From positions 1-9,900 of the forward strand of contig RFPZ01000048.1 in the NCBI GenBank assembly GCA_009925905.1: a stretch of DNA of 9,900 nt, read 5' to 3'. The notes under the pieces are model-generated. The model made no database searches, was not told where the DNA came from, and worked only from the letters and a program-made list of their open reading frames with translations. Both the position numbers and the translations under genes were made by a program. Positions within the stretch are counted from its first letter, which is position 1, and each line of letters begins with the position of its first letter. This document shows, in pieces, positions 1-6,506 of the stretch. The DNA comes from Candidatus Aquidulcis frankliniae (lineage in GTDB: Bacteria > Chloroflexota > Limnocylindria > Limnocylindrales > Limnocylindraceae).

Positions 1-791
1 CGCCGAATGTGCTGCGCAGCGAGCGTCATTGCTGCATCAAAGCGAATGATGTCGGAACGTCGCGCCACGGAGAGGATCTCTTGGATCACCGCCTCGCGCG
101 CCTCCGCATTCAGGTAGTCAATCTGGGCAGTGTCCTTCCACGGCATGTTTGTACCATCGTTACCGTGATAGATGTAATTAATTGAATCTATGGTGCGGCG
201 TTCAAATGCAACTGCTGCATCATCTCCGCGCTCGTATCCGTCCTCAATGCGGATCGCGATACCTGGCTCCGTTGAGAGGTTCTCGCCGCTGTAGCGGTAG
301 TTCTTGAACGGTGGCTGCGCAGAGGAGAGAAGGAACTCGGGTCGTTCGTTCACCCAGCGCCCATCAATGGCAACATGGTTGGGGACCATGTCGGTGACGA
401 TGCGGATGCCAGCGGCGCCGGCTCGAGAGCGCAGCGTTGCAAGTGCCGCATCGCCTCCCAGTCGTTCGTCAACCACGTATTCGGCAACGGCGTACGCAGA
501 TCCCTCAGCATCACGGTCGCCTGCGCTCACCTTCATGGCGCGCGACGCGGCGCTGCGACGCCAGATGCCGATCGGCCAGAGGGCGCTGACTCCACGTTGC
601 GCTAGAAGTTGGAGCTCCTCATCGGGGATCTCGTCAAGTCGCTGAATTGACGTGCCATAGCGCTGGGAGAGTTGCGCTAGCCAAACTAGGAGGTGCTTCG
701 CCTGTATGACGACCTCGCCCATCCACGGGGCATCGACGCCGTAGCGTGGTGACTCAGGGGTGCCGAGAGCTGGCTCCTCTCCGCGGATCAT
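1..791 (-). CDS. GH13 alpha-amylase-family protein, N-terminal 263 codons (runs off the left edge)
   Basis: My reverse-strand translation gives 263 uninterrupted codons from ATG at 791 to the window edge. Residues 68-78 (VSALWPIGIWR) fit an early beta-strand of the GH13 (beta/alpha)8 barrel. D134-MVPNH139 is conserved region I (DxVxNH). IIRFDAAM at 248-255 is region II, with R250 and the presumed nucleophile D252. The stretch IYHGNDGTNMPW (207-218) is typical of a long GH13-containing protein I associate with Chloroflexota. The family acts on alpha-glucans by a retaining mechanism; hydrolase versus transferase cannot be told because the acid/base and region IV lie outside the window. No signal peptide is visible. 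The start is fixed by an in-frame TGA just upstream (GGC GCT GCG lie between), and GAGG (802-799) sits 7 nt before the ATG. A second glucan gene, the debranching enzyme, lies nearby on the same strand. Confidence 0.9.
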   Translation of the reverse strand, partial: MIRGEEPALGTPESPRYGVDAPWMGEVVIQAKHLLVWLAQLSQRYGTSIQRLDEIPDEELQLLAQRGVSALWPIGIWRRSAASRAMKVSAGDRDAEGSAYAVAEYVVDERLGGDAALATLRSRAGAAGIRIVTDMVPNHVAIDGRWVNERPEFLLSSAQPPFKNYRYSGENLSTEPGIAIRIEDGYERGDDAAVAFERRTIDSINYIYHGNDGTNMPWKDTAQIDYLNAEAREAVIQEILSVARRSDIIRFDAAMTLAAQHIR

Positions 792-820
792 CGCAGCGCC
801 TCAAATCTGTGACTGGTCAT
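788..820 (-). CDS. Possible 10-residue leader peptide ORF overlapping the GH13 start
   Basis: ATG at 820 opens a 10-codon ORF, MTSHRFEALR, whose TGA (790-788) overlaps the GH13 ATG (791-789) as ATGA. Upstream, TATCCT lies 6 bp before this ATG, matching the spacing of the other leaderless-type starts in the window, so transcription would begin on this ATG. The GH13 Shine-Dalgarno GAGG is inside this ORF. Inferred role: ribosomes loading on the leaderless ATG terminate on the GH13 start and re-initiate there (translational coupling). There is no run of a regulatory amino acid, so classical attenuation is not suggested. Alternatives: ATG 820 is unused, or a single-base indel near 791 has separated a true N-terminus from GH13. 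Confidence 0.4.
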   Translation of the reverse strand: MTSHRFEALR

Positions 821-826
821 CCGTGG

Positions 827-832
827 AGGATA
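827..832 (-). promoter_or_regulatory. -10 element TATCCT for GH13 transcript
   Basis: TATCCT on the minus strand is followed by a 6-bp spacer (CCACGG) and the ATG at 820. It matches the TANNCT pattern seen at the other lead genes. No TTGACA-like -35 is apparent about 17 bp upstream. A transcript starting at 820 would give GH13 a 29-nt 5' region that is almost entirely the leader ORF. Confidence 0.5.
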
Positions 833-850
833 GGGGTGCGGAGTGGGTGA

Positions 851-856
851 TAGGCT
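851..856 (+). promoter_or_regulatory. -10 element TAGGCT for the 863 gene
   Basis: TAGGCT is followed by 6 bp (GCAACG) and the ATG at 863, placing the predicted transcription start on the A of the start codon. There is no Shine-Dalgarno in the 10 bases before the ATG, which agrees with a leaderless transcript. Confidence 0.55.
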
Positions 857-862
857 GCAACG

Positions 863-1678
863 ATGCCTGTTGAGACCGTTGCACGCTCTCTCTCGTTCAT
901 TAATTGGGTGGTGGTGAGCAGCCTTGCGGTCGGCAGCTTGGCCGCAATCCTCCTGCTTACCCATCGCTCGGAGTCGACGCGGGGCTACCGCGGGTTCACC
1001 GTCTTCGCCGCCGGTGGCTGGGCTTTCCTCGCCTGGCTGGCTGACGGAGCACTTCCGATCCCCTCCGCCGATGCACCGATCCAGGCTGCGACGGCCGAGA
1101 TCGATGCACTACGCCGACTCCTGCTGGTGCTCGTCGCCTGCCTTGCAACGCTCTGGACGCTGCGAATCGCGCGCGGGAGCGACGGCCGCCACGTCGGTTT
1201 GATCACGGTCGTCACCGCTGTCGCCGCACTCATTGTGGCCGCGGTTGGCTGGGCACCAACGCCACTCGTTGCGGTTGCGCTCGCTCTCCAGCTCCTGATC
1301 CTCGCCGCAGTCACCGGCGGGTCTTTTGCGGCGATGGTCCTTGCCCACTGGTACCTCGTCACACCGAAACTTCCTGAATCGCCACTCCTGCTGCTGAGTC
1401 GTGCAGTCGGCATCGGTATCGGTGTGCAGATCGCCCTCTTTCTCATCTGGCAACTCGTCGGACTCGGGGGGCTCGGCGCAGGGTGGGACTTCTTCGCCAT
1501 CTTGCGACTGATGATCGGGCTGATCTTCCCGGCGCTCCTGACCTACGCGGGGTGGCGTACCGCCAAGGCGCGCTCCATGGAGTCAGCAACGGGGCTGCTC
1601 TACATCGATCTCGGCGCAATCGCGACCGGAACAATCCTTGCCGCGGGACTCTTCTTCGGCGCTGGAATTCTCGTCTAG
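863..1678 (+). CDS. Polytopic membrane protein, function unknown
   Basis: This 271-residue protein is very hydrophobic, with about eight likely transmembrane segments (roughly 12-33, 44-62, 84-101, 112-130, 133-165 possibly as two, 178-200, 209-229, 243-269). I do not recognise a named family. The most distinctive stretch is GGSFAAMVLAHWYLVTPKLP (152-171), where a membrane-embedded His-Trp-Tyr precedes a basic, proline-containing turn. The segment SMESATGLLYI (238-248) also looks constrained. There are no cysteines outside the membrane core, no ATP-binding motif and no signal peptide apart from the first helix. ATG 863 is chosen from the -10 placement. The stop (1676-1678) overlaps the stop of the convergent debranching gene by two bases. 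A transporter, a heme- or quinone-binding membrane protein or a structural protein are all possible. Confidence 0.85.
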   Translation: MPVETVARSLSFINWVVVSSLAVGSLAAILLLTHRSESTRGYRGFTVFAAGGWAFLAWLADGALPIPSADAPIQAATAEIDALRRLLLVLVACLATLWTLRIARGSDGRHVGLITVVTAVAALIVAAVGWAPTPLVAVALALQLLILAAVTGGSFAAMVLAHWYLVTPKLPESPLLLLSRAVGIGIGVQIALFLIWQLVGLGGLGAGWDFFAILRLMIGLIFPALLTYAGWRTAKARSMESATGLLYIDLGAIATGTILAAGLFFGAGILV

Positions 1679-1710
1679 CGCTTCGACTCCTGTGCGGTAT
1701 CGCGAAGCGC
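1678..1710. terminator. Hairpin at convergent gene ends (possible bidirectional terminator)
   Basis: GCGCTTCG (1678-1685) and CGAAGCGC (1703-1710) form a perfect 8-bp inverted repeat around a 17-nt loop, immediately after the plus-strand stop and inside the last codons of the minus-strand gene. There is no T-tract, so intrinsic termination is uncertain. An 8-bp repeat can also arise by chance in GC-rich coding DNA. Confidence 0.35.
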
Positions 1711-2283
1711 AGCCACTCTGCGCTCGATGCGCAACAGCTCGCTGACGCTCCATGCCTGCGCGAAGCAGGCGACGGGCGTGAATGGTGCATCACCCGTCGC
1801 GTTCTCCGAGATCGTGCCAAGACCCGCCTCGCGGAGATGTGCGCGATACGGCGCAAGCGCCTCGGTCACGAGTGACAGTGCAGCAGCGCGACCTTCAGGG
1901 CTCGTGAGGTCGTGCACGGCGAATGCGCTATCTGCCCACGGACCGATGAGCCAGAGCCAACCGAGCCCCTGGTGATAGGCGCCATCGCGCGACCTCCGGT
2001 CACCGTCGTAGTCGCCGCGATAGGCGGGATCACTTGGCGCCAGTGACCGAATCCCGATTGGGGCGCGCAGCTGGGCATCGGCTGCGGCGAATGCGCGCTG
2101 CGCTTCAGCGGCAGGGATCAGGTCGCCTCCGAGACCGATGGCGATGAACTGATTCGGTCGAAGGGCAAGGTCATCGCCGTCAGGGCCATCAACCACATCG
2201 GCAAGCCACGGCACCTCGGTGCGAATGAATCGCGCACGGAAGCTCGCTCGCACGCGATCGGCGTAATCATCGAGCTCATTGGC

Positions 2284-2297
2284 GAGACGCGCGTGCC
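2284..2297 (-). other. Frameshift/deletion junction in the debranching gene
   Basis: The minus-strand sequence GGCACGCGCGTCTC reads Gly-Thr-Arg in the upstream frame and His-Ala-Arg-Leu in the downstream frame. The frame offset requires the missing segment to be 1 modulo 3 in length. Judging from the absent family motifs, it was about 50-60 codons. The GC-alternating stretch at the junction could be short direct-repeat microhomology, but this is inference because the undeleted allele is not visible. Confidence 0.7.
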
Positions 2298-3644
2298 AAA
2301 GTCGGTGCCGTCGCGGTAGGCGACGATAATGCTCAGCAGCGTTGGCAGTAGCTCGGCTCCAAGAGCGTGATCGCCCGTCGCCGCGACGTGTGCACGCGCC
2401 GCCTCGATGTACCAGAGCGGCGCGTCGATGGTGTGGTACTCGGGCATCTCGTCGACGCGATCCGGGAAGTTGTTCGGCAGCAGCCCTCGGCGCACCCATG
2501 GTGCAAACGAGCGCAACACTGTGGCGCCAATCTCTGGTCGGCCCGTTGCCAACGTCAGTCCGCGCAGGGCGATCGCCGTGTCGCGCCCCCAGTCGTTGAA
2601 CCAGGGGTAGCCAGCGATCACTGACCAGCCGACTGGCGCCGCGGGATCCGCCGGTCCAGGTGTGGCGGGAATGCGTCGACGCACGAGAAAGTCGTCGGCG
2701 GCGAGGACGAGCGCTTGTAGTTCCTCGCTCGCAGCGATCGCGGCATCGGCACCGTCACCAACCGACTGTGCGCGCGTAAGCAGATCGCGATCATGCGCCT
2801 CGCTCTCGGCAAGGAGTGCCGCACCACCGCCACTCGCCATCCCAGCGAAGAGCTCATCTGGCGGACGACCGATCTTGCCACCCTCAGTTGCAACTAGCAG
2901 CGAGGCGCTTTCGCCGGGCTTGAGCCGCACGCTCCAGCGCAGCGGTACGGCGTAGTCAGATCGATCGGCCTCAACGCGTGCCGCGTCGTGCCGATGGAAG
3001 AGGCCTCGAATCACCCCGGCATCTGTTGAAAGATCGCCGCCGTCGCAGCGTACCCGCACCGCTGGCCACGACGAGCTCATCTGCCATGAGCCCTGCTGTG
3101 CACCTTGATCCACGTGCGTTTCCGCGCACGCCAAATCTCCACTGAGGGCGTCATGGTGGTCGTGTGCTGTGGCGGTTAGGCGCAGCAGCAGATCAACGCC
3201 CGATGTGGCTGCCGCGTCAAGGTGTAGCGAAAGCAGCACCGCATTTGCTCCAGGAATTGCTGAGAAACGCTCAGTAAGTCTCCCATTAAGGAGCGCCCAC
3301 TCTTTGGTGACGCCGCCAACGCCAACCGAAACCTGGTGCAGTGGCGCACCGAGCTTGGGTGAGAAGTGGCCCGGCTCAATCTCAAAACTGAAGAGCGGCA
3401 ACCAGTCGCCGTCAGCTCGCGCCCAGAGCATTGTTGGACCGACGAGCACTGTGCGCGCGACCGGGGGCTGCAGCGCCGCCACAAGGAGACCGTGATAGCG
3501 ACGCCCTGGTGCACCGAGCGGGGAGAGCGCGGTATAGCCGCCGAGGCCGTTGCCGATCAGGAGTTCGCGATCTTGCGCGCGATCAAGATCGGTGAGATTT
3601 GTGGCGGAGAGGGTGGTGCTCATTGCGCTCGCGCGCTCCGGAGG

Positions 3645-4115
3645 TTAGGAGATCTTCTTGATGGTGTAGTTGATCTCGTTGCCGTTCGGCAGGGTAACTA
3701 CGACCTTGTCGCCAACCTTGCGCCCAATCAGGGCCTTGCCGAGGGGGCTTTCATTGGAGATCTTTGGCGGCTCGCCGCTCGGATCGGCCTCGGTCGATCC
3801 AACAATCAAGTAGTCGTGGCTCTTACGTTCGGCGGTTACGGTGACGGTAGTGCCGAGGGCAACCTCATCGGTGCTTGCACCCTCGTCGATGATTTCGGCG
3901 TTGCGCAGTTTCTCTTCGATCTCCAAGATCTTCCCCTCAATGAACGATTGCTCGTTCCGGGCGATCTCGTAGTCGGCGTTCTCACGCAAGTCGCCAAGCT
4001 CCTTTGCCGCCTTAATGCGCGCAATGACCGCTGGGCGCTGTGAATGGATCAGGTCGTGCAGCTCGGCCTCGAGTGCAGCCTTCCCAGATTCCGTGAGGTA
4101 GACAGGTCCAACCAT
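3645..4115 (-). CDS. greA: Transcription elongation factor GreA
   Basis: The 156-residue product has the usual GreA length. The N-terminal coiled coil spans about residues 10-75. The hairpin tip GDLRENADYEIARNEQ (41-56) supplies the two acidic residues, D42 and E45, that enter the RNA polymerase secondary channel and stimulate cleavage of backtracked RNA. The C-terminal FKBP-like domain (about 80-156) contains ESPLGKALIGRKVGDKV (122-138). It is cytoplasmic and rescues stalled polymerase. It lies 10 bp downstream of a small membrane-protein gene and 21 bp upstream of the debranching pseudogene on the same strand. ATG 4115 has no Shine-Dalgarno but has TAGACT 7 bp upstream, suggesting its own leaderless transcript as well as read-through. 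No truncation or lost catalytic residue is seen. Confidence 0.97.
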   Translation of the reverse strand: MVGPVYLTESGKAALEAELHDLIHSQRPAVIARIKAAKELGDLRENADYEIARNEQSFIEGKILEIEEKLRNAEIIDEGASTDEVALGTTVTVTAERKSHDYLIVGSTEADPSGEPPKISNESPLGKALIGRKVGDKVVVTLPNGNEINYTIKKIS

Positions 4116-4122
4116 GCGGGGG

Positions 4123-4128
4123 AGTCTA
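4123..4128 (-). promoter_or_regulatory. -10 element TAGACT for greA, overlapping the upstream stop codon
   Basis: TAGACT on the minus strand is separated by 7 bp (CCCCCGC) from the greA ATG. Its first three bases are the TAG stop codon of the upstream membrane-protein gene (4128-4126). The whole block CTAGACTCCCCCGCATG closely resembles the 4518 start region CTACGCTCCACCGCATG. Confidence 0.55.
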
Positions 4129-4518
4129 GCCGTTCGCCGTCCCCGTGGCGCTCCCCTGGCGAATCGCGAGAGCCAGGAGCGTGCTCAGCCCGAGCATGAT
4201 GACCTGCGGCGCAAGGGGGCTCCCGGCCAGGATGAGGAGCACCGAGAGCCCCAGGCTTACGAAGATCTGGGCACGGGGGGGTCGGCCCCCACCGACGGTT
4301 CGCACCGCAATGGCCCCCAGAAGAAGCAGGTCGAGCGCCCCCAGGGCGATCGTCGCGAACGACGCATAGGCAACGAGGCGGTCATAGCCCCCTTCGGCCG
4401 GGAGTGCTCCGCCTAGGAGGCCGAAGGTGAGTGCCCCAGAGGCGACCAAGCCAACGCCGCGCACGAACTCAGCCGCCCCCAATGCTGCATAGCTCATCAG
4501 GATCGGACCTCTCATCAT
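4126..4518 (-). CDS. Small four-helix membrane protein, function unknown
   Basis: From ATG 4518 the product is 130 residues with about four hydrophobic segments (roughly 8-38, 46-72, 84-100, 103-120). Short Arg-containing loops and a Gly-Arg-Pro-rich turn at 76-82 (GGGRPPR) separate them. I recognise no family or catalytic motif. Upstream in-frame starts as far as 4566 would encode an Arg-rich N-terminus unlike the rest and would cover the promoter of the divergent gene, so I prefer 4518, which has TACGCT 7 bp upstream. A second ATG follows immediately. It is the first gene of the minus-strand unit with greA and the debranching pseudogene. The position suggests co-transcription, not a shared function. 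Confidence 0.75.
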   Translation of the reverse strand: MMRGPILMSYAALGAAEFVRGVGLVASGALTFGLLGGALPAEGGYDRLVAYASFATIALGALDLLLLGAIAVRTVGGGRPPRAQIFVSLGLSVLLILAGSPLAPQVIMLGLSTLLALAIRQGSATGTANG

Positions 4519-4525
4519 GCGGTGG

Positions 4526-4531
4526 AGCGTA
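4526..4531 (-). promoter_or_regulatory. -10 element TACGCT for the 4518 gene
   Basis: TACGCT on the minus strand lies 7 bp (CCACCGC) before ATG 4518, putting the predicted transcription start on the start codon. No Shine-Dalgarno precedes the ATG. Confidence 0.55.
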
Positions 4532-4563
4532 GCGTGTACCCGACAGAGGCGACGAGGAAGGCG

Positions 4564-4569
4564 CATACT
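4564..4569 (+). promoter_or_regulatory. -10 element CATACT for the 4576 gene
   Basis: CATACT lies 6 bp (CCCCTC) upstream of ATG 4576. It is the one lead-gene hexamer departing from TANNCT at the first base, but it keeps the A at position 2, the CT ending and the spacing. This supports ATG 4576 over GTG 4522 as the start. Confidence 0.45.
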
Positions 4570-4575
4570 CCCCTC

Positions 4576-5565
4576 ATGAAGAGAGCCGCACAGCGCACGA
4601 CAACCGGCGCGTCCTTGAGGCTCGATGTTGTCATCGCCTCACTCCTCCTAAATGCGGGGATCCTCCTCGCTCTTGTCACCTGGATCACCGCGGATCGGCT
4701 AGATCGCTGGTCCTGGATTAGCGACGAGCAGGTGCGCACCGTTGTCTCCATCGCTGCCACGGGGCTTCCCGTGGCAATCCTTGCGAACCTCTTGGGTCGA
4801 CTGCTTCGTCGACTCTCTGCAGAGTTGGGAACCGGCACGCTCCTTGCACTCATCGCGTCGCTCAGCGCTCTCTTCACCACAGCAGCGGTCCTGCACACAG
4901 CACTGCCATGGGGAGTCGCCGATGAGGTTCAGTTCCTCCATGTTGTGATCAACGGCGCAACGATCTTCGCCGTGGGGCTTCTCCCACTCGGCCTAACCTC
5001 GCTACTGTTTGAACTGAAGCCAACTCCGACTCTGCCGTTTCCCGCTGTCATTCAGGACCCGTGGAACATCGCGAGCGCCGCTCTCTATCTTGCGGCGCTG
5101 CTCCCGGCACTCTTCGCGGGGCGCGAACTTCTGCGAGCTGAATCCGCGAGGTACCGCCCGATTGAGCGACGGTACGTCGAGGTTCTCGCCGCGTTCGGCG
5201 TCGGCGCCCTTGCAGCCGTCTTGGCGCCGATTGGAACCTCGCAGCTCTACGACACGCTACAAACATGTAACAACGAATATGTCTGCACCCGACCACCAGG
5301 GGAGTGGATCGTGATCGGCCTCTTGACTGGCTTGACCGCCTGGCGGCTGATTCGGAGTGCTGAACGAGCGAAGCAGCCGCTCCTCTGGATCGGCGCGCTT
5401 CCTCCCGTGGTCACGACCGCAATTGCGATCAACATGTATCTCCCTGCCGAACTCGGTGGCCTTCCGATCGCGGGGGCGCTGATCGCCGTTGGTGGCCTCC
5501 TGCTCCTGCGACGCGCTACGATGGCGGCAGCGCCGCGTCCGCGGCGAGCATCGAAAGGGAGGTAG
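4576..5565 (+). CDS. Polytopic membrane protein with a CX5C loop, function unknown
   Basis: From ATG 4576 the product is 329 residues with eight or nine likely transmembrane helices (about 17-38, 55-74, 88-109, 121-146, 164-182, 203-221, 243-257, 269-288, 297-313). Arg-rich loops at 75-80, 183-200 and 258-266 are probably cytoplasmic by the positive-inside rule. This puts the loop 222-242, with C231-NNEYV-C237, outside, where the two cysteines could form a disulfide. The C-terminus (312-329) is a basic cytoplasmic tail. I recognise no family. A GTG at 4522 would add 18 residues, but they are charged, lie over the divergent promoter, and ATG 4576 has a -10 at the right spacing. The stop TAG (5563-5565) directly abuts the ribosome site of the glutaredoxin-like gene, so the two are almost certainly one operon. 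Confidence 0.8.
   Translation: MKRAAQRTTTGASLRLDVVIASLLLNAGILLALVTWITADRLDRWSWISDEQVRTVVSIAATGLPVAILANLLGRLLRRLSAELGTGTLLALIASLSALFTTAAVLHTALPWGVADEVQFLHVVINGATIFAVGLLPLGLTSLLFELKPTPTLPFPAVIQDPWNIASAALYLAALLPALFAGRELLRAESARYRPIERRYVEVLAAFGVGALAAVLAPIGTSQLYDTLQTCNNEYVCTRPPGEWIVIGLLTGLTAWRLIRSAERAKQPLLWIGALPPVVTTAIAINMYLPAELGGLPIAGALIAVGGLLLLRRATMAAAPRPRRASKGR
5554..5562 (+). promoter_or_regulatory. Strong Shine-Dalgarno (AAAGGGAGG) for the glutaredoxin-like gene
   Basis: AAAGGGAGG encodes the last three codons of the upstream gene and ends 8 nt before ATG 5571. It is the best ribosome site in the window and belongs to an operon-internal gene, in contrast to the lead genes that lack one. Confidence 0.75.
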
Positions 5566-5570
5566 TACCC

Positions 5571-5825
5571 ATGAGCGACGCCAAGAAGATCACCGTATAT
5601 GGCGCAGATTGGTGCGGCGATTGCCGCCGCTCCAAGGGCTACCTCGACGCACATCAGGTTCCCTATACCTACGTTGACGTCGACGCTGACGCGGCCGCAA
5701 AGGAGATGATTGAGACGCTGACCGGCGCGAAGTCAATCCCCGTGATCATCTTTGAAGATGGCTCGTACCTGATCGAGCCTTCCAACGAGGAACTCGGCGC
5801 GAAGGCCGGAGTGCCGCAGAGCTAG
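5571..5825 (+). CDS. Glutaredoxin/mycoredoxin-like thiol-disulfide oxidoreductase
   Basis: This 84-residue single-domain thioredoxin-fold protein has the first beta-strand ITVYGADW followed by the redox motif C15-GDC-18. The cis-proline loop SIPVIIF (55-61, P57) and the turn DGSYLIEPS (63-71) complete the glutathione/mycothiol-binding side of the fold. Length and the WCGDCRRSK context match the short glutaredoxin-like proteins of Actinomycetota and Chloroflexota, where Mrx1-type members reduce mixed disulfides with low-molecular-weight thiols. Which thiol this organism uses cannot be read here. It is cytoplasmic, with no signal peptide. It lies 5 bp after a membrane-protein gene in an operon, and its stop overlaps that of the convergent HAD gene by two bases. 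Confidence 0.92.
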   Translation: MSDAKKITVYGADWCGDCRRSKGYLDAHQVPYTYVDVDADAAAKEMIETLTGAKSIPVIIFEDGSYLIEPSNEELGAKAGVPQS

Positions 5826-6499
5826 CGCGCGGCGAGCGGCAGCTCGTCGAGGCTCGTTAGCACCACGTCGGCAATCTCGGCGGCGCCCGCTGAAGATGGC
5901 GCGCCAGGAAGCGGCACAACGACGACACTCATCCCCGCCGCCTTACCGGCGCGAGCGCCAGCCAGCGAATCTTCAATGGCGAGCGATCGTTCAGGGGTGA
6001 TGCCAATTCGACGGCACGCCTCAAGGTAGACATCGGGGAGCGGCTTGCCTCCGGCGACCTCGTCGCAGCTCACGTACGTGTGCACCACATCGGCAAGACC
6101 GAGAATCTCAATGAGCGTGGCGATGATACTGCGCGGGCTCCCCGAGGCAATCGCGACAGGGCCGCGTGCCGCGGCGCGTCGCACGGCGGCAACCCCGGCG
6201 GGAATCACCTGCACGCGGCCAGAGCGATAGAGCGTCTCGAGGTGGTTGATGGTCCGTGTCGCGATCTCGGTGGCATCGGGGTGCCCAAGGATCTCGGCCA
6301 TGGCACTGCCCCACTGTTGGGTGTTCGCGCCGTAGAAGCGATGGAAGTCCTCTTCAGCCAGCCGACCGCCAACTTCGGCGGCGATCGCGAAGCGCGCCTC
6401 GGCCCAGAGCGGCTCGGTGTCGCAGAGCACGCCATCTAAATCAAAGACGACCCCATCGGGGTTCAGCACGTACGGAGGGAGGGTCTGATCTACAGGCAT
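5822..6499 (-). CDS. HAD-superfamily phosphatase/phosphomutase, beta-phosphoglucomutase-like
   Basis: The 225-residue product has all four HAD motifs. Motif I is VVFDLDGVLCDTEP, with nucleophile D20 and acid/base D22. Motif II is the serine in IASGSPR (117-123). Motif III is K152 in GGKPLPDVY. Motif IV is IEDSLAGARAG (175-185), with E176-D177 binding Mg2+. The alpha-helical cap lies between motifs I and II (about 30-100), as in subfamily IA proteins of the beta-phosphoglucomutase/phosphoglycolate phosphatase type. Length fits. The substrate cannot be fixed; sugar phosphates are likely, which would fit the glucan genes nearby only loosely. ATG 6499 has TACCCT 7 bp upstream and no Shine-Dalgarno. 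It diverges from the FemAB-like gene across 35 bp and converges on the glutaredoxin-like gene with overlapping stops. Confidence 0.93.
   Translation of the reverse strand: MPVDQTLPPYVLNPDGVVFDLDGVLCDTEPLWAEARFAIAAEVGGRLAEEDFHRFYGANTQQWGSAMAEILGHPDATEIATRTINHLETLYRSGRVQVIPAGVAAVRRAAARGPVAIASGSPRSIIATLIEILGLADVVHTYVSCDEVAGGKPLPDVYLEACRRIGITPERSLAIEDSLAGARAGKAAGMSVVVVPLPGAPSSAGAAEIADVVLTSLDELPLAAR
5830..5849. terminator. Hairpin just past the glutaredoxin-like gene (possible terminator)
   Basis: CGGCGAGC (5830-5837) can pair with GCTCGTCG (5842-5849), giving 8 bp including one G-U, around the tetraloop GGCA. It starts 4 bp after the plus-strand stop and lies within the last codons of the minus-strand HAD gene. 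No T-tract follows, so it is a weak candidate. Confidence 0.3.
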
Positions 6500-6506
6500 A
6501 GGCGCA

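Larger units (their letters stand above)
792..862. other. Divergent intergenic spacer, GH13 / membrane protein
   Basis: This 71-bp spacer is the longest in the window. It carries the leader ORF and two outward-facing -10 candidates (827-832 minus, 851-856 plus) whose facing edges are 18 bp apart. I see no operator-like inverted repeat and no room for a long regulated leader. Confidence 0.7.
1675..3623 (-). pseudogene. Glycogen debranching enzyme (amylo-alpha-1,6-glucosidase type), frameshifted with apparent internal deletion
   Basis: Two reading frames carry parts of one protein. From ATG 3623, residues 21-60 match the debranching-enzyme N-domain (LIGNGLGGY, RRYHGLLVAAL). Residues 338-400 match the catalytic (alpha/alpha)6 domain: AGYPWFNDWGRDTAIALRGL with the likely catalytic D348, then LLPNNFPD and PEYHTIDAPLWY. 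After YRDGTDFGTR (436-445) this frame turns into unrelated sequence and would stop at 2118. The family sequence resumes in another frame at about 2292 (LANELDDYADRVRASF, RPNQFIAI, GTISE with a likely catalytic Glu, CFAQAWSVSELLR) and ends at 1675. The normally intervening TWMDA and PxEINALWYNAL region is absent in every frame. The family removes alpha-1,6 branches from glycogen. Both halves are otherwise open, so the lesion is recent or an assembly error. It lies 21 bp after greA; GGAG 12 nt before the ATG is a weak ribosome site. Confidence 0.85.

Noticed and set aside
304..645. 113-codon plus-strand ORF opposite the GH13 gene
   Set aside because: The minus strand here encodes clear GH13 regions I and II. 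The plus-strand translation is an Arg/Ser-rich shadow.
985..1500. 171-codon minus-strand ORF inside the 863 membrane-protein gene
   Set aside because: Ser/Arg/Ala/Pro-rich translation with no domain, fully antisense to a convincing hydrophobic protein with its own promoter.
2118..2288. C-terminal 56 codons of the upstream debranching frame as real protein
   Set aside because: After GTDFGTR the translation has no family similarity, while the family sequence continues in another frame over the same bases. It is the out-of-frame tail.
3366..4043. 225-codon plus-strand ORF across greA and the debranching gene
   Set aside because: It is antisense to greA and to the N-terminal part of the debranching gene, with low-complexity Arg/Gly/Ala translation. 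It is a shadow of GC-rich coding DNA.
4519..4566. Arg-rich N-terminal extension of the 4518 membrane protein to 4566
   Set aside because: Composition is unlike the rest of the protein and it runs across both divergent promoters. ATG 4518 fits the -10 spacing.
4522..4575. GTG 4522 start for the 4576 membrane protein
   Set aside because: It would add 18 charged residues lying over the divergent promoter and overlapping its -10. ATG 4576 has a -10 hexamer at the shared spacing.
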